A stretch of DNA of 64,000 nt from Anthropogastromicrobium sp050944455. Its GTDB lineage: Bacteria > Bacillota > Clostridia > Lachnospirales > Lachnospiraceae. Below the pieces are notes generated by a model. The model searched no databases and was not told the origin of the DNA. It saw only the letters and a list, made by a program, of their open reading frames with translations. Made by a program: the position numbers and the translations under genes. Shown here piece after piece: positions 1-8,892 of this stretch. The stretch is taken from assembly GCA_050944455.1 (NCBI GenBank), contig JBMNRC010000001.1, positions 62,001 to 126,000 of the forward strand, given 5' to 3'. Every line of letters begins with the position of its first letter. The first letter of the stretch is position 1.

Positions 1-1
1 G

Positions 2-535
2 GCGTCCGCGGCGCTGGCGGAGGGACAGCAGGTGACGGCGGAACTGAATTTCCGGCCGCGGGAAACGCGGGAGGAGCTCAGGGCTTTTTTGGATGACCGG
101 ATGGAGAGATTTCCCTCGCGCACAGCCGCGGAGCTTCTCTGCGGAATTTTTCCGCCGAGGCTGATTCAGGTGATGGTCCACCGGGCCGGGATTTCACCGG
201 ACGGCAGGCTCACGGACGGCCCGCGGAAGGAAAGGCTGATGGACGCGATCCAGAAAATGGAAATCCGGATAACCGGGACAAACCCGATCTCGCAGGCACA
301 GTGCGCCGCGGGGGGAATCCGCCTGTCGGAAATCGATCCGGGGACGATGGAATCCCGGCTGGTCCCCGGCCTCTATCTGACCGGTGAGATGCTGGACGCC
401 GACGGAATCTGCGGCGGTTATAACCTGCAGTGGGCCTGGGCGACGGGAACACTGGCGGGCAGGGCAGTAAGCGGGGGAAAGGACGCGCGGCAGCGGCTGC
501 GGTTCGGCAGCCCGTCTGACAGGGAAGAGCGATGA
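2..535 (+). CDS. Flavoprotein of the HI0933/BaiN family, C-terminal part (5' partial)
   Basis: This is the C-terminal ~178 residues of an NAD(P)/FAD-dependent oxidoreductase of the HI0933 (YhiN/BaiN-like) family. The frame is open from the window edge with no stop, so the GTG at 32 is internal and the true start lies upstream. The fingerprint is the FAD-contacting C-terminal segment GLYLTGEMLDADGICGGYN followed by LQWAWATGTLAGRA, which closes the FAD domain in this family. The substrate cannot be told; members are cytoplasmic flavoenzymes, some acting as bile-acid or other reductases. The stop overlaps the next start as ATGA, so the two flavoprotein genes are probably translationally coupled. 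Confidence 0.85.
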   Translation, partial: ASAALAEGQQVTAELNFRPRETREELRAFLDDRMERFPSRTAAELLCGIFPPRLIQVMVHRAGISPDGRLTDGPRKERLMDAIQKMEIRITGTNPISQAQCAAGGIRLSEIDPGTMESRLVPGLYLTGEMLDADGICGGYNLQWAWATGTLAGRAVSGGKDARQRLRFGSPSDREER

Positions 536-2196
536 AAATCAGGATATCTGGAATCAGGATACCATGCGGGAAGTACAGCGAAAAAACGCTCGGGGAGGAG
601 ATCCGCAGGATACTGCGTCTCCCGAAGGAGGCCGGGTTTTCGTGGACGCTGGTCAGGCAATCGGTGGATGCCAGAAAAAAGCCCGAACTCTTTTACGTGT
701 GCGCAGCGGACGCGGACCTTCCGGACCGGGAAGCGAAAAAGCTTCTCGGGCGGAAAAGCCCGCAGCTGATGGTATCTCCGGATGAGACATACCGCTTTCC
801 GGAACCGGGAAAGGAGACGCTTCCCGGCAGGCCGGTGATCATGGGCTTCGGCCCGGCCGGGATGTTCTGCGCGCTGGAACTCGCAAAGCACGGATACCGG
901 CCGGTTGTGATCGAGCGGGGAGCGCCGGTGGACGAGCGGGAGCGGGACGTCGAAGCTTTCTGGAGCGGGGGAGAGCTGAATCCCGAATCCAACGTCTCTT
1001 TCGGGGAGGGAGGCGCAGGCACCTTTTCCGACGGAAAGCTGAACACCGGCGTCAAAGATACCTTCCACCGCGGCCGGGAGGTTCTCCGGACGTTTGTGGA
1101 GCACGGCGCCCCGGAATCGATCCTGGTGCTGCAGAAACCGCACATCGGAACGGACGTCCTCAAGACCGTCGTGAAAAACATCCGGGAAGAGATCATCCGG
1201 CAGGGCGGCGAAGTGCTGTTCCACCACAGGCTCATCGGCCTGGAGATCCGCGGGGGAAAGCTTGAAGCAGTCACCGTACAGACTCCCGGAGGCATCCGGC
1301 AGGTTCCCTGCGGGATTCTGGTGCTGGCGGCAGGACACAGCGCAAGGGATACTTTCTCCCTGCTGGCTGACCTGCTCCCGATGACGTCCAAACCGTTCGC
1401 GGTCGGCGTGCGGATCGAGCATCCGCAGGCGATGATCAACCTGTCGCAGTACGGGTCGGAGTATCCGGAGAACATGGCGCCGGCGGATTACAAGCTGACA
1501 TTCCGCTCGTCCTCCGGCCGGGGAGTCTACAGTTTCTGCATGTGCCCCGGAGGCTATGTGGTCAACGCGTCCACGGAACCGGGCAGGCTGGTCACCAACG
1601 GGATGAGTTATCACGCGAGAGATTCGCGAAACGCCAATTCCGCGCTGATCGTCACGGTCGGCCCGGAGGATTTCGCGGGAACCACGCCGCGGGAACGCTA
1701 TGGCCAGGAACTGCCGGCGGATCCCGGCAGAAGGGAAATCCTCGCCGGAATGGAATTCCAGCGCCGGCTGGAGGAGGCTGCGTTCAGGGCCGCGGCAGGC
1801 AGGGTGCCGGTGCAGCTGTACGGGGACTTCGCCGCGGGACGCCTTTCTGAATCCCTGGGCGGTGTGGAGCCCTGTATCAGAGGCCGATACGGGTTCGGGG
1901 ACCTTAACCGGGTTCTCCCTGACGGCGTTTCCGCCGCACTGAAGGAGGCGGTCCCATACTTCGGCAGGAAAATCCGCGGATTTGACAGGCCGGACGCCGT
2001 GCTGTCCGGCGTGGAGAGCCGGACGTCGTCGCCGGTGAGGATCCTGAGGGACGAAAGCGGGGAATCGCCGGTCCGCGGCATTTATCCCTGCGGGGAAGGC
2101 GCCGGGTACGCCGGCGGGATCACATCCGCGGCCATGGACGGGTGCGCCGCCGCGGAACGGATCGCGGAGAAGTACGCGCCGTATTCCGGCAGCTGA
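532..2196 (+). CDS. Uncharacterised FAD-dependent dehydrogenase (COG2509 type)
   Basis: A 554-residue cytoplasmic flavoprotein. An N-terminal ~95-residue cap precedes a Rossmann dinucleotide-binding motif, GFGPAG at residues 105-110, followed by the ERG acidic end of the second strand and the family block NVSFGEGGAGTFSDGKLNTG. The C-terminus carries the FAD-binding GEGAGYAGGI segment. This pattern belongs to the widespread COG2509 family, whose substrate is unknown. The ATG overlaps the stop of the upstream HI0933-family gene by four bases, suggesting one transcript and a shared redox theme. Length is typical and there is no signal peptide. Confidence 0.85.
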   Translation: MKIRISGIRIPCGKYSEKTLGEEIRRILRLPKEAGFSWTLVRQSVDARKKPELFYVCAADADLPDREAKKLLGRKSPQLMVSPDETYRFPEPGKETLPGRPVIMGFGPAGMFCALELAKHGYRPVVIERGAPVDERERDVEAFWSGGELNPESNVSFGEGGAGTFSDGKLNTGVKDTFHRGREVLRTFVEHGAPESILVLQKPHIGTDVLKTVVKNIREEIIRQGGEVLFHHRLIGLEIRGGKLEAVTVQTPGGIRQVPCGILVLAAGHSARDTFSLLADLLPMTSKPFAVGVRIEHPQAMINLSQYGSEYPENMAPADYKLTFRSSSGRGVYSFCMCPGGYVVNASTEPGRLVTNGMSYHARDSRNANSALIVTVGPEDFAGTTPRERYGQELPADPGRREILAGMEFQRRLEEAAFRAAAGRVPVQLYGDFAAGRLSESLGGVEPCIRGRYGFGDLNRVLPDGVSAALKEAVPYFGRKIRGFDRPDAVLSGVESRTSSPVRILRDESGESPVRGIYPCGEGAGYAGGITSAAMDGCAAAERIAEKYAPYSGS

Positions 2197-2312
2197 GGAT
2201 TTTCCGCGGAACAGGCACGGAATCAGAATCAGGACAGCCGGGAAAGCGCCGGCTCCGGGTATCCCGCGTCAAAAGTGAGGCAGAATGAGCGTTTTCGGCC
2301 GATACGGCGCGC

Positions 2313-2403
2313 AGGGACGCCCGTGCCGGAGCGGCGCAGGCCACCGCGCCGGCGCACCTGATGGGATGGGACGAGGGACGCCCATGCGGGAGCGGCGCGG
2401 GCC
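2313..2403. repeat. GC-rich direct repeat, two copies 61 nt apart
   Basis: Two 30-nt copies begin at 2313 and 2374 and differ at three positions. They occupy the 271-base gap (2197-2467) between the COG2509 gene and the DUF896 gene. I see no gene and no strong U-tailed terminator in that gap. The spacing resembles that of repeats in other gaps of this window. Confidence 0.7.
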
Positions 2404-2467
2404 GCGGAGAAAAACAGGGTACTGAGACGGAAAAACCGGAAAAAACGGAAGAAAAGGAGGAACAGAG

Positions 2468-2704
2468 ATGGCAGTCACAGACGCGGATATCGCGAGAATC
2501 AACGAGCTATACCACAAAGAGAAAGCGGGTACGATCACTGAGGCGGAGAAGGAGGAGCAGAAAAAGCTGCGCCTCGCTTATGTTCAGTCGATCCGGGCCA
2601 GCGTGCGGGGAGATCTGGAATCCATCAAAATCAAGGAGCCGGACGGAACGATTGTGGACGTCAAAAAACGGCACGACAAATATTATCCGGGGGACGGCGA
2701 CTGA
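2468..2704 (+). CDS. DUF896 (YnzC/YneD-like) small protein
   Basis: A 78-residue soluble protein matching the DUF896 family of Firmicutes. The helix-rich N-terminal half contains INELYHKEKAGTITEAEKEE followed by QKKLRLAYVQSIRASVRGDL, the family signature. The molecular function is not established; Bacillus YnzC is a small helical-hairpin protein linked by context to the SOS or stress response. A strong ribosome-binding site, AAGGAGG, lies just upstream of the ATG. The stop overlaps the next start by one base. Confidence 0.85.
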   Translation: MAVTDADIARINELYHKEKAGTITEAEKEEQKKLRLAYVQSIRASVRGDLESIKIKEPDGTIVDVKKRHDKYYPGDGD

Positions 2705-3291
2705 TGGATAAGGCGTACAGGAAACAGCTGATCCGGGCCAGGGACCTGATCCCGGACCGGGACCGCAGGTCGGACGCGATCACGGGATTTGTCCTGCGCA
2801 GCCCGGAGTACCGGGCGGCCGGGACGGTTTTCCTGTACCTTTCCGTATCGTCGGAGGTATCCACCTGGAAAATCCTGGACGCAGCGCTGAAGGACGGCAA
2901 GCGGGCCGCCGCGCCGGTTTCGGGACGGGATGGCAGAATGGTTTTCCGGGTGGTCCGGGATCCGTCCTCGGAACTGAGGACGGGCGGATTCCATGGCATC
3001 CGGGAACCGCTGGATTCCTGTCCGGAGTGCGCGCCGGAGCCCGGCAGCCTGATTCTGGTTCCGGGCCTTCTCTTCGACCGGCGCGGATACCGGATCGGGT
3101 ACGGCGGAGGATATTACGACAGGTACCTGGCCGGCGTCACGGAGGAATGCGCAGCCGTGGGTCTCTGTTTCAGGGACCAGCTGGTGCCGTTTGTCAGCGA
3201 ACAGCCGTGGGATGTCCCGGTGCAGTGGATCGCCTCGGAGGACGGGATGATCAGATGCCGGGGAAAAGCGCAGAAAGCAGGTTTGCCGTGA
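2704..3291 (+). CDS. 5-formyltetrahydrofolate cyclo-ligase
   Basis: A 195-residue enzyme that converts 5-formyl-THF to 5,10-methenyl-THF with ATP in one-carbon metabolism. The diagnostic glycine-rich active-site loop spans residues 118-139 and includes GYRIGYGGGYYDRYL. Length is normal for the family. The ATG shares its A with the stop of the DUF896 gene, and the stop overlaps the GTG start of rlmH, so the three genes are packed as one unit. Confidence 0.93.
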   Translation: MDKAYRKQLIRARDLIPDRDRRSDAITGFVLRSPEYRAAGTVFLYLSVSSEVSTWKILDAALKDGKRAAAPVSGRDGRMVFRVVRDPSSELRTGGFHGIREPLDSCPECAPEPGSLILVPGLLFDRRGYRIGYGGGYYDRYLAGVTEECAAVGLCFRDQLVPFVSEQPWDVPVQWIASEDGMIRCRGKAQKAGLP

Positions 3292-3767
3292 AGATTACGC
3301 TGCTCACAGTGGGAAAGATCAGGGAGCGCTGGTGGAGGGACGCCATCGCGGAGTATGTGAAGAGAATCAGCGCCTACGCCAGAGTCACCATTGTCGAAGT
3401 GGAGGACGAGAAAACGCCGGAAAACGCCTCCGAAGCCCTGGAGGAACAGATCAGGCAGAAGGAGGGGAAGCGGCTTCTGGCAAAGCTCCCCCCGGACGCT
3501 TATCTCATCGCGATGGCGATCCAGGGGAAAGATTATTCCTCGCCGGAACTGGCATCGCATCTGCAGGATCTGATGAACCGCGGGAATTCGCATCTGGCGT
3601 TTGCCATCGGCGGCTCACTGGGGCTCTCCGGGGAAGTCCTTTCGGCGGCGCGGGAACAGATCAGCTTTTCCCGGCTGACCTTTCCCCACCAGATGATGCG
3701 TGTTATCCTGCTGGAACAGATTTACCGGTCATTCAGGATACTGCGCAACGAACCCTATCATAAATGA
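3288..3767 (+). CDS. rlmH: 23S rRNA (pseudouridine1915-N3)-methyltransferase RlmH
   Basis: A 159-residue SPOUT methyltransferase that methylates pseudouridine 1915 in helix 69 of 23S rRNA using SAM. The start chosen is the GTG at 3288, which gives exactly the usual family length, MKITLLTVGKIRERWW, and a GTGA overlap with the preceding gene; the same frame stays open far upstream but that extension has no homology. The knot region carries AFAIGGSLGLSGE at 105-116, and the C-terminus is the conserved RSFRILRNEPYHK. Confidence 0.95.
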   Translation: MKITLLTVGKIRERWWRDAIAEYVKRISAYARVTIVEVEDEKTPENASEALEEQIRQKEGKRLLAKLPPDAYLIAMAIQGKDYSSPELASHLQDLMNRGNSHLAFAIGGSLGLSGEVLSAAREQISFSRLTFPHQMMRVILLEQIYRSFRILRNEPYHK

Positions 3768-3768
3768 A

Positions 3769-3829
3769 GCGGCCGATCGGCACAGGCCCATCCGAACCGG
3801 GCTCTGGCGGAGAGGCCGCTGAAATTTTG
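3769..3829 (+). terminator. Possible terminator after rlmH
   Basis: AGCGGCC at 3769-3775 can pair with GGCCGCT at 3814-3820, and an inner arm CAGGCCC pairs imperfectly with GGGCTCTG. A short GAAATTTT stretch follows. The long loop and weak U-tract keep this tentative. Confidence 0.35.
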
Positions 3830-3838
3830 TGATAGAAT
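3830..3838 (+). promoter_or_regulatory. Possible extended -10 element for the cysteine desulfurase
   Basis: TGATAGAAT fits an extended -10 (TGN followed by TAGAAT) about 75 bases before the desulfurase ATG. No convincing -35 hexamer sits 17 bases upstream. Confidence 0.35.
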
Positions 3839-3912
3839 AGAGGGCAGGAAACGGTATCCGGGAAGGAAAATTATAAGACGGTCAGCGATACCGCCGGTTT
3901 GGAGGAAAACAG

Positions 3913-5058
3913 ATGATTTATGCGGATCACGCGGCGACGACAAGGATGTCTGACGCGGCTGTCAAAGCTTATGTTTCAGTCTGCCAGACGGTTTTCGGGA
4001 ACCCTTCGTCTGTGTATGCGGACGGAAGGAAAGCCAGGTCAGTGCTTGAGGAGGCCAGGCGGGCCGTCGCGGACTGCCTGGGCGCGGACCCTGCCGGCAT
4101 TGTCTTCACATCCGGCGGCAGCGAATCCGACAACACGGCGATCCGGGCAGCGGCGATGATCGGCAGGGCGCAGGGAAAGCGCCAGCTGATCTCGACGATG
4201 TTTGAGCATCACGCGGTTCTGCACACGCTCGCGAAACTTCAGCGGGAGGGATTTTCCGTGACGCTGCTGAAACCGGACCGGGATGGATTCGTCACGCCGG
4301 AACAGGTCGCGGAGGCGATCACGCCGGATACGGCGCTGGTGAGCGTCATGACAGCCAACAACGAGATCGGGACCATTCAGCCGGTGGAGGAAATCGGCGC
4401 GGTCTGCGCGGAAAACCATGTTCTTTTCCATACCGATGCCGTTCAGGCCGTGGGACACATCCCGGTGGATTTCCGGAAAACAAGGGCGGATTTTCTGTCA
4501 CTTTCCGCGCACAAATTCGAGGGGCCGAGAGGCGTCGGGGTGATGGCGGTGAATCCGGAACTCACGACAGAACCGCTGATCGAGGGCGGCGGCCAGGAGA
4601 ACGGCAGGCGCGCCGGGACCGAAAATGTGGCCGGAATCGCCGCGATGGCCGCCGCGCTGAAAGAAAACTGCAGCCAGATGGAACAGCGCGCGGAAACCGT
4701 CGCAAGGCTGCGCGACCGGCTGATTGACGAAGTGCTGGAGATCCCCGGGGCGCATCTGAACGGCAGCCGGGAAAATCGGCTGCCGGGGAACGCGAGCTTT
4801 GTCTTCGAGGGGATCGAGAGCGAATCACTGATGCTTCTTCTGGACAGCGAGGGAATTGAGGCTTCCACGGGCTCCGCCTGCAGCGCCGGATCAGTCGAAC
4901 CGAGCCACGTGCTCCTTTCCATCGGGGTACCCGCGGAGCTGGCGCACGGTTCCCTGAGGCTCACGCTGGATCATGACAACACGGAGGAAGAAGTGGACAC
5001 CATTGCGGAAACGCTGGGTATCCTGGTGGAGGAACTGAGAGAACATGCGCAACGGTAA
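3913..5058 (+). CDS. Cysteine desulfurase (NifS/IscS family)
   Basis: A 381-residue PLP enzyme that takes sulfur from cysteine for iron-sulfur clusters or tRNA thiolation. The PLP lysine is K201 in SLSAHKFEGPRGVG. The catalytic cysteine is C323 in the STGSACSAGS loop, the long-loop pattern of group I (NifS/IscS) enzymes. Histidines near 99-100 (FEHHAVL) fit the PLP-stacking position. A good ribosome-binding site, TTGGAGGAAAAC, precedes the ATG. The last 14 bases overlap the next gene. In many Clostridia this gene is followed by thiI; here an exported thiol-redox protein follows instead. Confidence 0.92.
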   Translation: MIYADHAATTRMSDAAVKAYVSVCQTVFGNPSSVYADGRKARSVLEEARRAVADCLGADPAGIVFTSGGSESDNTAIRAAAMIGRAQGKRQLISTMFEHHAVLHTLAKLQREGFSVTLLKPDRDGFVTPEQVAEAITPDTALVSVMTANNEIGTIQPVEEIGAVCAENHVLFHTDAVQAVGHIPVDFRKTRADFLSLSAHKFEGPRGVGVMAVNPELTTEPLIEGGGQENGRRAGTENVAGIAAMAAALKENCSQMEQRAETVARLRDRLIDEVLEIPGAHLNGSRENRLPGNASFVFEGIESESLMLLLDSEGIEASTGSACSAGSVEPSHVLLSIGVPAELAHGSLRLTLDHDNTEEEVDTIAETLGILVEELREHAQR

Positions 5059-6913
5059 GGGGGAAGGCCGCCTGCGCGCCGCGGCCCGGCGTGCGGTGAA
5101 AACGGCCGCCGCGCTGGCTGTGTCGGCAGCGCTCGCGGCGGCGCCGGCCATTCTGACGGTGTGCGCGGAACCCGCGGCGGCGGAGGAAACAGCTTCTGCC
5201 GACGGGCAGGAAAACAGCACAGGCGAGGATGATGCCGGGGAGGCGGAAACGGTCACGGCGGCAGCCGCAGGGCAGGCATCGGGAAAAGCGACAGGTATTG
5301 CGGCGGAAACAGAAAAGGCTTCTGTGCCGGATGATACCGCCGCGGATGCTACGGAAGAGCCGGTCCGGATGGACTACTATTATTTCAATACCTGTTCCGC
5401 CTGCGCTCCCGAGGAAGAGTTCTACAGCATTGTCAGCGAGCAGATCGGGGATCTGAAGGCGCAATACCCCTACGTCATCCAGGAGCACAATTATTTCCAG
5501 TCGGGAGCCAGGGCGGAGTTCAGCGAAGTGAAGGAGGAGCTCGGGCTGACGGATCTTCCGTCCGGCGCGGAGGTGCTGGTGATCGGCGGGCGCGCGATGG
5601 TCGGCCTGTCGGAGATCCGGCAGAATCTGCGGAGCTTTTTCCTGAGCTGCGCCGGCGTTGAACCGGAAACGGAGACCGCGGAAACCGCGGCCGGGGACGC
5701 GGCGGAACTCTCCTCAGCTCAGGCGGAGGAGCAGCAGAGCGGGGAAGAAGAACAGAGCCGGGAGCAGGCTTCAGCCGCGGAGGCGGAGACCGCTGACGCC
5801 TGGGATCTGGACACAGAGGACAGCGATTCCGTCATCTGGCTTTTCACCACGCTTTCCTGCGCGGACTGCGAACAGGTTGAGCAGCTGCTGGACGAGATCG
5901 GGGATGAGATCACTCTCGCGGACGGAACGGAATCCCGGGTTGTGGTAAAGCGCACGGATATCACGCAGGGCAGCAATGTCAGCGTGCTTTACGCGCTGTT
6001 CGATCTGTATGAGGTTCCGGACAGCCAGCAGCAGGTGCCGGCGGTTTTCTACCAGAACGGGTGGCTGACCGGCGCGGACAGCATCGGGGAAAATCTCAGA
6101 TCTGAGCTTGAAGCCGGAAAAATGCAGAATTTGGATGCCGCGGTTTTTCAGATGGCAGCGGGGAATAGCGCCGGGAGCGCTTCCGCGTCAGCGGAACGGC
6201 TCCAGAGCCCGGTAAGCCTTATTCTGACGGGACTGGTCAACGGGCTGAATCCCTGCGGCGCGTCGATGCTGCTGATGCTTCTGGCCGCCGTGATTGCCGC
6301 CGAGGGAAATATCCTCCTGACCGGACTGTCCTACCTGGCGGGAAAAATGTGCGCATATTTTGCGATGGGGCTCGGCCTGTACCGGCTGTTCCAGGCGATC
6401 GACACAGCCGTCCTGTCAGGCCTGAACCGCGTGCTGACCCTAGTTTTCGCGGCGGTATTCTTTCTTCTGGCAATCCTGTATGTGATCGATTTCGTCCATG
6501 TGAAGAGAGAGGAATACGGGAAGGAGAGAATGCAGCTGCCCAAAGGCCTGCGGAAGTGGAACAAAAACATGATCCGCAGGGTCAGCGGCGTGAAAGCCTC
6601 GCGGCTTGCCCCGGCTGTTTTCGCGCTCGGGGCCGTGATTTCCGCGGGTGAGTTTTTCTGCACCGGGCAGGTCTACCTGGCGGAAATCCTGTACCTGATG
6701 CGCAGCGGAACCGGGGAGACCGCGGCGGCCTTATCTTTCGTCATCTACGTCGCGGCGATGTGCGTGCCCAGCCTTATTCTTGTGCTCGCGGTGGCAAAGA
6801 CCGGAAACGCGGTGCGGGCGTCAAACTCTTCGCTGAAGGCACTTCCGGCGGTCAAGCTGGCGACGGCCGCGGCTTTCGCGGTTTTCGCCGTGATGATGGT
6901 GCTGATCGGGTGA
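5045..6913 (+). CDS. Exported thioredoxin-thioredoxin-CcdA fusion protein
   Basis: A 622-residue membrane protein, apparently a thiol-disulfide relay. Residues 1-45 form an Arg-rich, Ala-rich signal sequence. A first thioredoxin-like domain has CSAC at 117-120 after a YYYFNT strand. An acidic Glu/Ala/Ser linker (about 205-258) leads to a second thioredoxin-like domain with CADC at 272-275 after IWLFTTL. From about 388 the chain becomes a CcdA/DsbD-like transmembrane block with GLVNGLNPCGASMLL (C404) and GEFFCTGQVYLAE (C539), the cysteine pair expected to carry electrons across the membrane. Ordinary CcdA proteins lack extracytoplasmic domains and DsbD has a different domain order. The start overlaps the desulfurase end by 14 bases in another frame. 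Domain assignments are from motifs only. Confidence 0.75.
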   Translation: MRNGKGEGRLRAAARRAVKTAAALAVSAALAAAPAILTVCAEPAAAEETASADGQENSTGEDDAGEAETVTAAAAGQASGKATGIAAETEKASVPDDTAADATEEPVRMDYYYFNTCSACAPEEEFYSIVSEQIGDLKAQYPYVIQEHNYFQSGARAEFSEVKEELGLTDLPSGAEVLVIGGRAMVGLSEIRQNLRSFFLSCAGVEPETETAETAAGDAAELSSAQAEEQQSGEEEQSREQASAAEAETADAWDLDTEDSDSVIWLFTTLSCADCEQVEQLLDEIGDEITLADGTESRVVVKRTDITQGSNVSVLYALFDLYEVPDSQQQVPAVFYQNGWLTGADSIGENLRSELEAGKMQNLDAAVFQMAAGNSAGSASASAERLQSPVSLILTGLVNGLNPCGASMLLMLLAAVIAAEGNILLTGLSYLAGKMCAYFAMGLGLYRLFQAIDTAVLSGLNRVLTLVFAAVFFLLAILYVIDFVHVKREEYGKERMQLPKGLRKWNKNMIRRVSGVKASRLAPAVFALGAVISAGEFFCTGQVYLAEILYLMRSGTGETAAALSFVIYVAAMCVPSLILVLAVAKTGNAVRASNSSLKALPAVKLATAAAFAVFAVMMVLIG

Positions 6914-7021
6914 TTCCCGGCCCGGCAGACAGCCCGGGCCCGCAGCTGATGCGGCTTTGCCCGGCAGAATCCTGGCCTGCGCGCGCAGGTCCGGTGGCTT
7001 ATCATCACCATCGTCAGCCCG

Positions 7022-7104
7022 CTGCCCGGGCTTTATCCGCTCAGGCGGATCTGGGAAAAGCCCGGGGCAGAAAAAAAACCGGATCCGGCAGAACCGGATC
7101 CGGC
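7022..7104 (-). terminator. Terminator of the GH13 gene (minus strand), with an adjoining hairpin
   Basis: On the minus strand CCGGATCCGG pairs with a second copy of itself (7094-7103 with 7079-7088) and runs straight into eight U residues (7071-7078). This is a textbook intrinsic terminator about 40 bases after the GH13 stop. Directly beyond it (7022-7070) is a further long stem with an inner ATCCGC/GCGGAT hairpin. Confidence 0.8.
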
Positions 7105-7109
7105 GGAAG

Positions 7110-7141
7110 AGCGCGGCGCAGCGGTTTGCGCCGCGCTTTTC
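7110..7141 (+). terminator. Terminator hairpin facing the GH13 gene end
   Basis: AGCGCGGCGCA (7110-7120) pairs perfectly with TGCGCCGCGCT (7127-7137), with T residues after it on the + strand. It can end + strand transcripts from the desulfurase/CcdA pair before the convergent GH13 gene, and overlaps the end of that gene. Confidence 0.65.
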
Positions 7142-8756
7142 AGTTTTCAGGGCGGAACACCGCGAAACTCTGCGGGCCGAGCGTGACTTTCCCGCCGGTG
7201 TAAGCGCCGGATCCGATCGTGCAGACCGGCTTCATCTCACTGCGGTATACGGCGGGAAGCTCTGCGGAACGCGCGGAACCGGAGGGGTTCACGGCCAGGA
7301 TCAGCCCGCCCCTGCGGTAGACGAACAGCGGATTCTCATCGGATTCAAACACGGACGCGAATTCCCCGTCCGCCTGGAGATCTTTCTCCGCGTGTCTCAG
7401 GGCCAGCACGGACCTTACGGTGTTCAGCAGGGAACGCGGGTCCTTTTCCTGGTCCGCGACGGTCGGGGCGTCCGCGGCGGGATCCTGCGGCAGGTAGATC
7501 TTTGAGGGATCCGCGTCGGAGAAACCGTAGTTCGTCTCGTGGTTCCACTGCATCGGCGTGCGGGAGCCGGTGCGGAAATATCCGCCCTCCTTTGTCGGAA
7601 GGTCCAGATACCGCATCCCGATTTCGTCGCCGTAGTACAGGAACGGGACGCCCGGCATCGTGAAGAGAAAAGCGTAAAAGAGTTTCAGCTCGTCATATCC
7701 CATGTTGAATCTCGGGCGGACCGTATCGTGATTGCAGGTGATCAGGCTGATGTAGCCCTGTTTTCTGGTTTTCTGCAGCATTTCCGTGTACTGGGCGGAA
7801 AACTTCGTGACTGTTCCCCCCGCGTCCTTTTTGAAGTAGCTGTGGTCCTCAAAAGCGGGAGCGGGCTTTCCGTTCCCGATGAAACCGTCGCCGCCCTGGA
7901 TGATCCGGTCCGTATGGTTCTGGTAATCGCGGACCAGCGTCCCGAAGGCCTGGTCGGAATTGTTCAGGATAAAGTCCATATGGAAACCGGCCGGGAGCGA
8001 GAGCTCCGGACGGCTCCACTCGGAGACGAAGGCCGCCTCGGGATACTCGGCGTCCAGCATCGCCCTCACGTTTCTCCAGATTGCGCTGGTTCCGGTCTTT
8101 CTGTCGTCGTCGCCCTTGACCAGCGAATCTGCCATGTCGACGCGGAAACCGTCAAGCCCCAGGTCAAGCCAGAAACGGATGATATCCTTGATAGCCTCGA
8201 CGGTCGCCACGGCGTCCGGGTCCCCGACCGCGGTCTGCCACGGCTCGGTTTTATGCAGGAAGCCGTAGTTGAGCGCCGGCTGGCACTTGAAGAAATTGAT
8301 CATATAGGTGGCGCCGCGCTCCGCCTCGCCGGCTATGATGCGGTATCCATCCATGCCCTGGAAGCAGAAATCCGACCAGATGTAGCGGCCGGAGTATTCG
8401 TTTTTCTCCCTGCGGCTGCTCATCCTGAACCATTCGTGCTCTTCCGAGGTATGGCCGGGCACAAGGTCGAAAAGTACATGGATACCGCGCCTGTGGGCTT
8501 CCCTGAAGAGGCGGACGGCGTCCTCGTTGGTGCCGTAGCGCGGGGCAATCTTCCGGTAGTCGCGCACATCGTAGCCGGCGTCCCTGAACGGGGAGTCGTA
8601 ACACGGGTTCAGCCACAGGGCGTTGAACCCCAGGCTTTTGATATAGTCCAGTTTTTCGATGATTCCCTCGAGATCCCCGATGCCGTCCCCGTTCGTGTCA
8701 TTGTAGGACTGGGGATAGATCTCATAGAAAACGGCGTCTTTGAGCCAAGCAGGCAT
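7140..8756 (-). CDS. GH13 alpha-glucosidase/alpha-amylase family enzyme
   Basis: A 538-residue TIM-barrel glycoside hydrolase of family 13. Region I is FDLVPGHTSEEH (97-107). The nucleophile is D207 in GFRVDMAD, the acid/base E246 in FVSEWSR, and the stabilising aspartate D344 in ITCNHDT. An early NGDGIGDLEGI loop (22-32) is the calcium-binding loop of the oligo-1,6-glucosidase/trehalose-synthase side of GH13. No signal peptide is present, so it acts in the cytoplasm on imported alpha-glucosides; the exact substrate is not determinable. AAAGGAAGG precedes the ATG on the minus strand. It lies opposite the fucose locus and is probably read independently. Confidence 0.88.
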   Translation of the reverse strand: MPAWLKDAVFYEIYPQSYNDTNGDGIGDLEGIIEKLDYIKSLGFNALWLNPCYDSPFRDAGYDVRDYRKIAPRYGTNEDAVRLFREAHRRGIHVLFDLVPGHTSEEHEWFRMSSRREKNEYSGRYIWSDFCFQGMDGYRIIAGEAERGATYMINFFKCQPALNYGFLHKTEPWQTAVGDPDAVATVEAIKDIIRFWLDLGLDGFRVDMADSLVKGDDDRKTGTSAIWRNVRAMLDAEYPEAAFVSEWSRPELSLPAGFHMDFILNNSDQAFGTLVRDYQNHTDRIIQGGDGFIGNGKPAPAFEDHSYFKKDAGGTVTKFSAQYTEMLQKTRKQGYISLITCNHDTVRPRFNMGYDELKLFYAFLFTMPGVPFLYYGDEIGMRYLDLPTKEGGYFRTGSRTPMQWNHETNYGFSDADPSKIYLPQDPAADAPTVADQEKDPRSLLNTVRSVLALRHAEKDLQADGEFASVFESDENPLFVYRRGGLILAVNPSGSARSAELPAVYRSEMKPVCTIGSGAYTGGKVTLGPQSFAVFRPEN

Positions 8757-8892
8757 AGAAGGTACCTTCCTTTCTGGGTTGTGTTTCTGGTTTCTGTATA
8801 GAATTCCGTTTCCCGGCGCGGATCAGCGCGTATCCGGGCCGACGGATACCAGGTTTTACTGACTTTTCGGCGGTATTTCCCGGAGCGGCTTC

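Noticed and set aside
418..1614. Long minus-strand open frame (398 codons) opposite the COG2509 gene
   Set aside because: It is an antisense shadow of a clear flavoprotein gene, with His/Arg/Pro-rich composition, no ribosome-binding site and no recognisable domain. The same applies to the long antisense frames under the fucose genes, recG, dxs and others.
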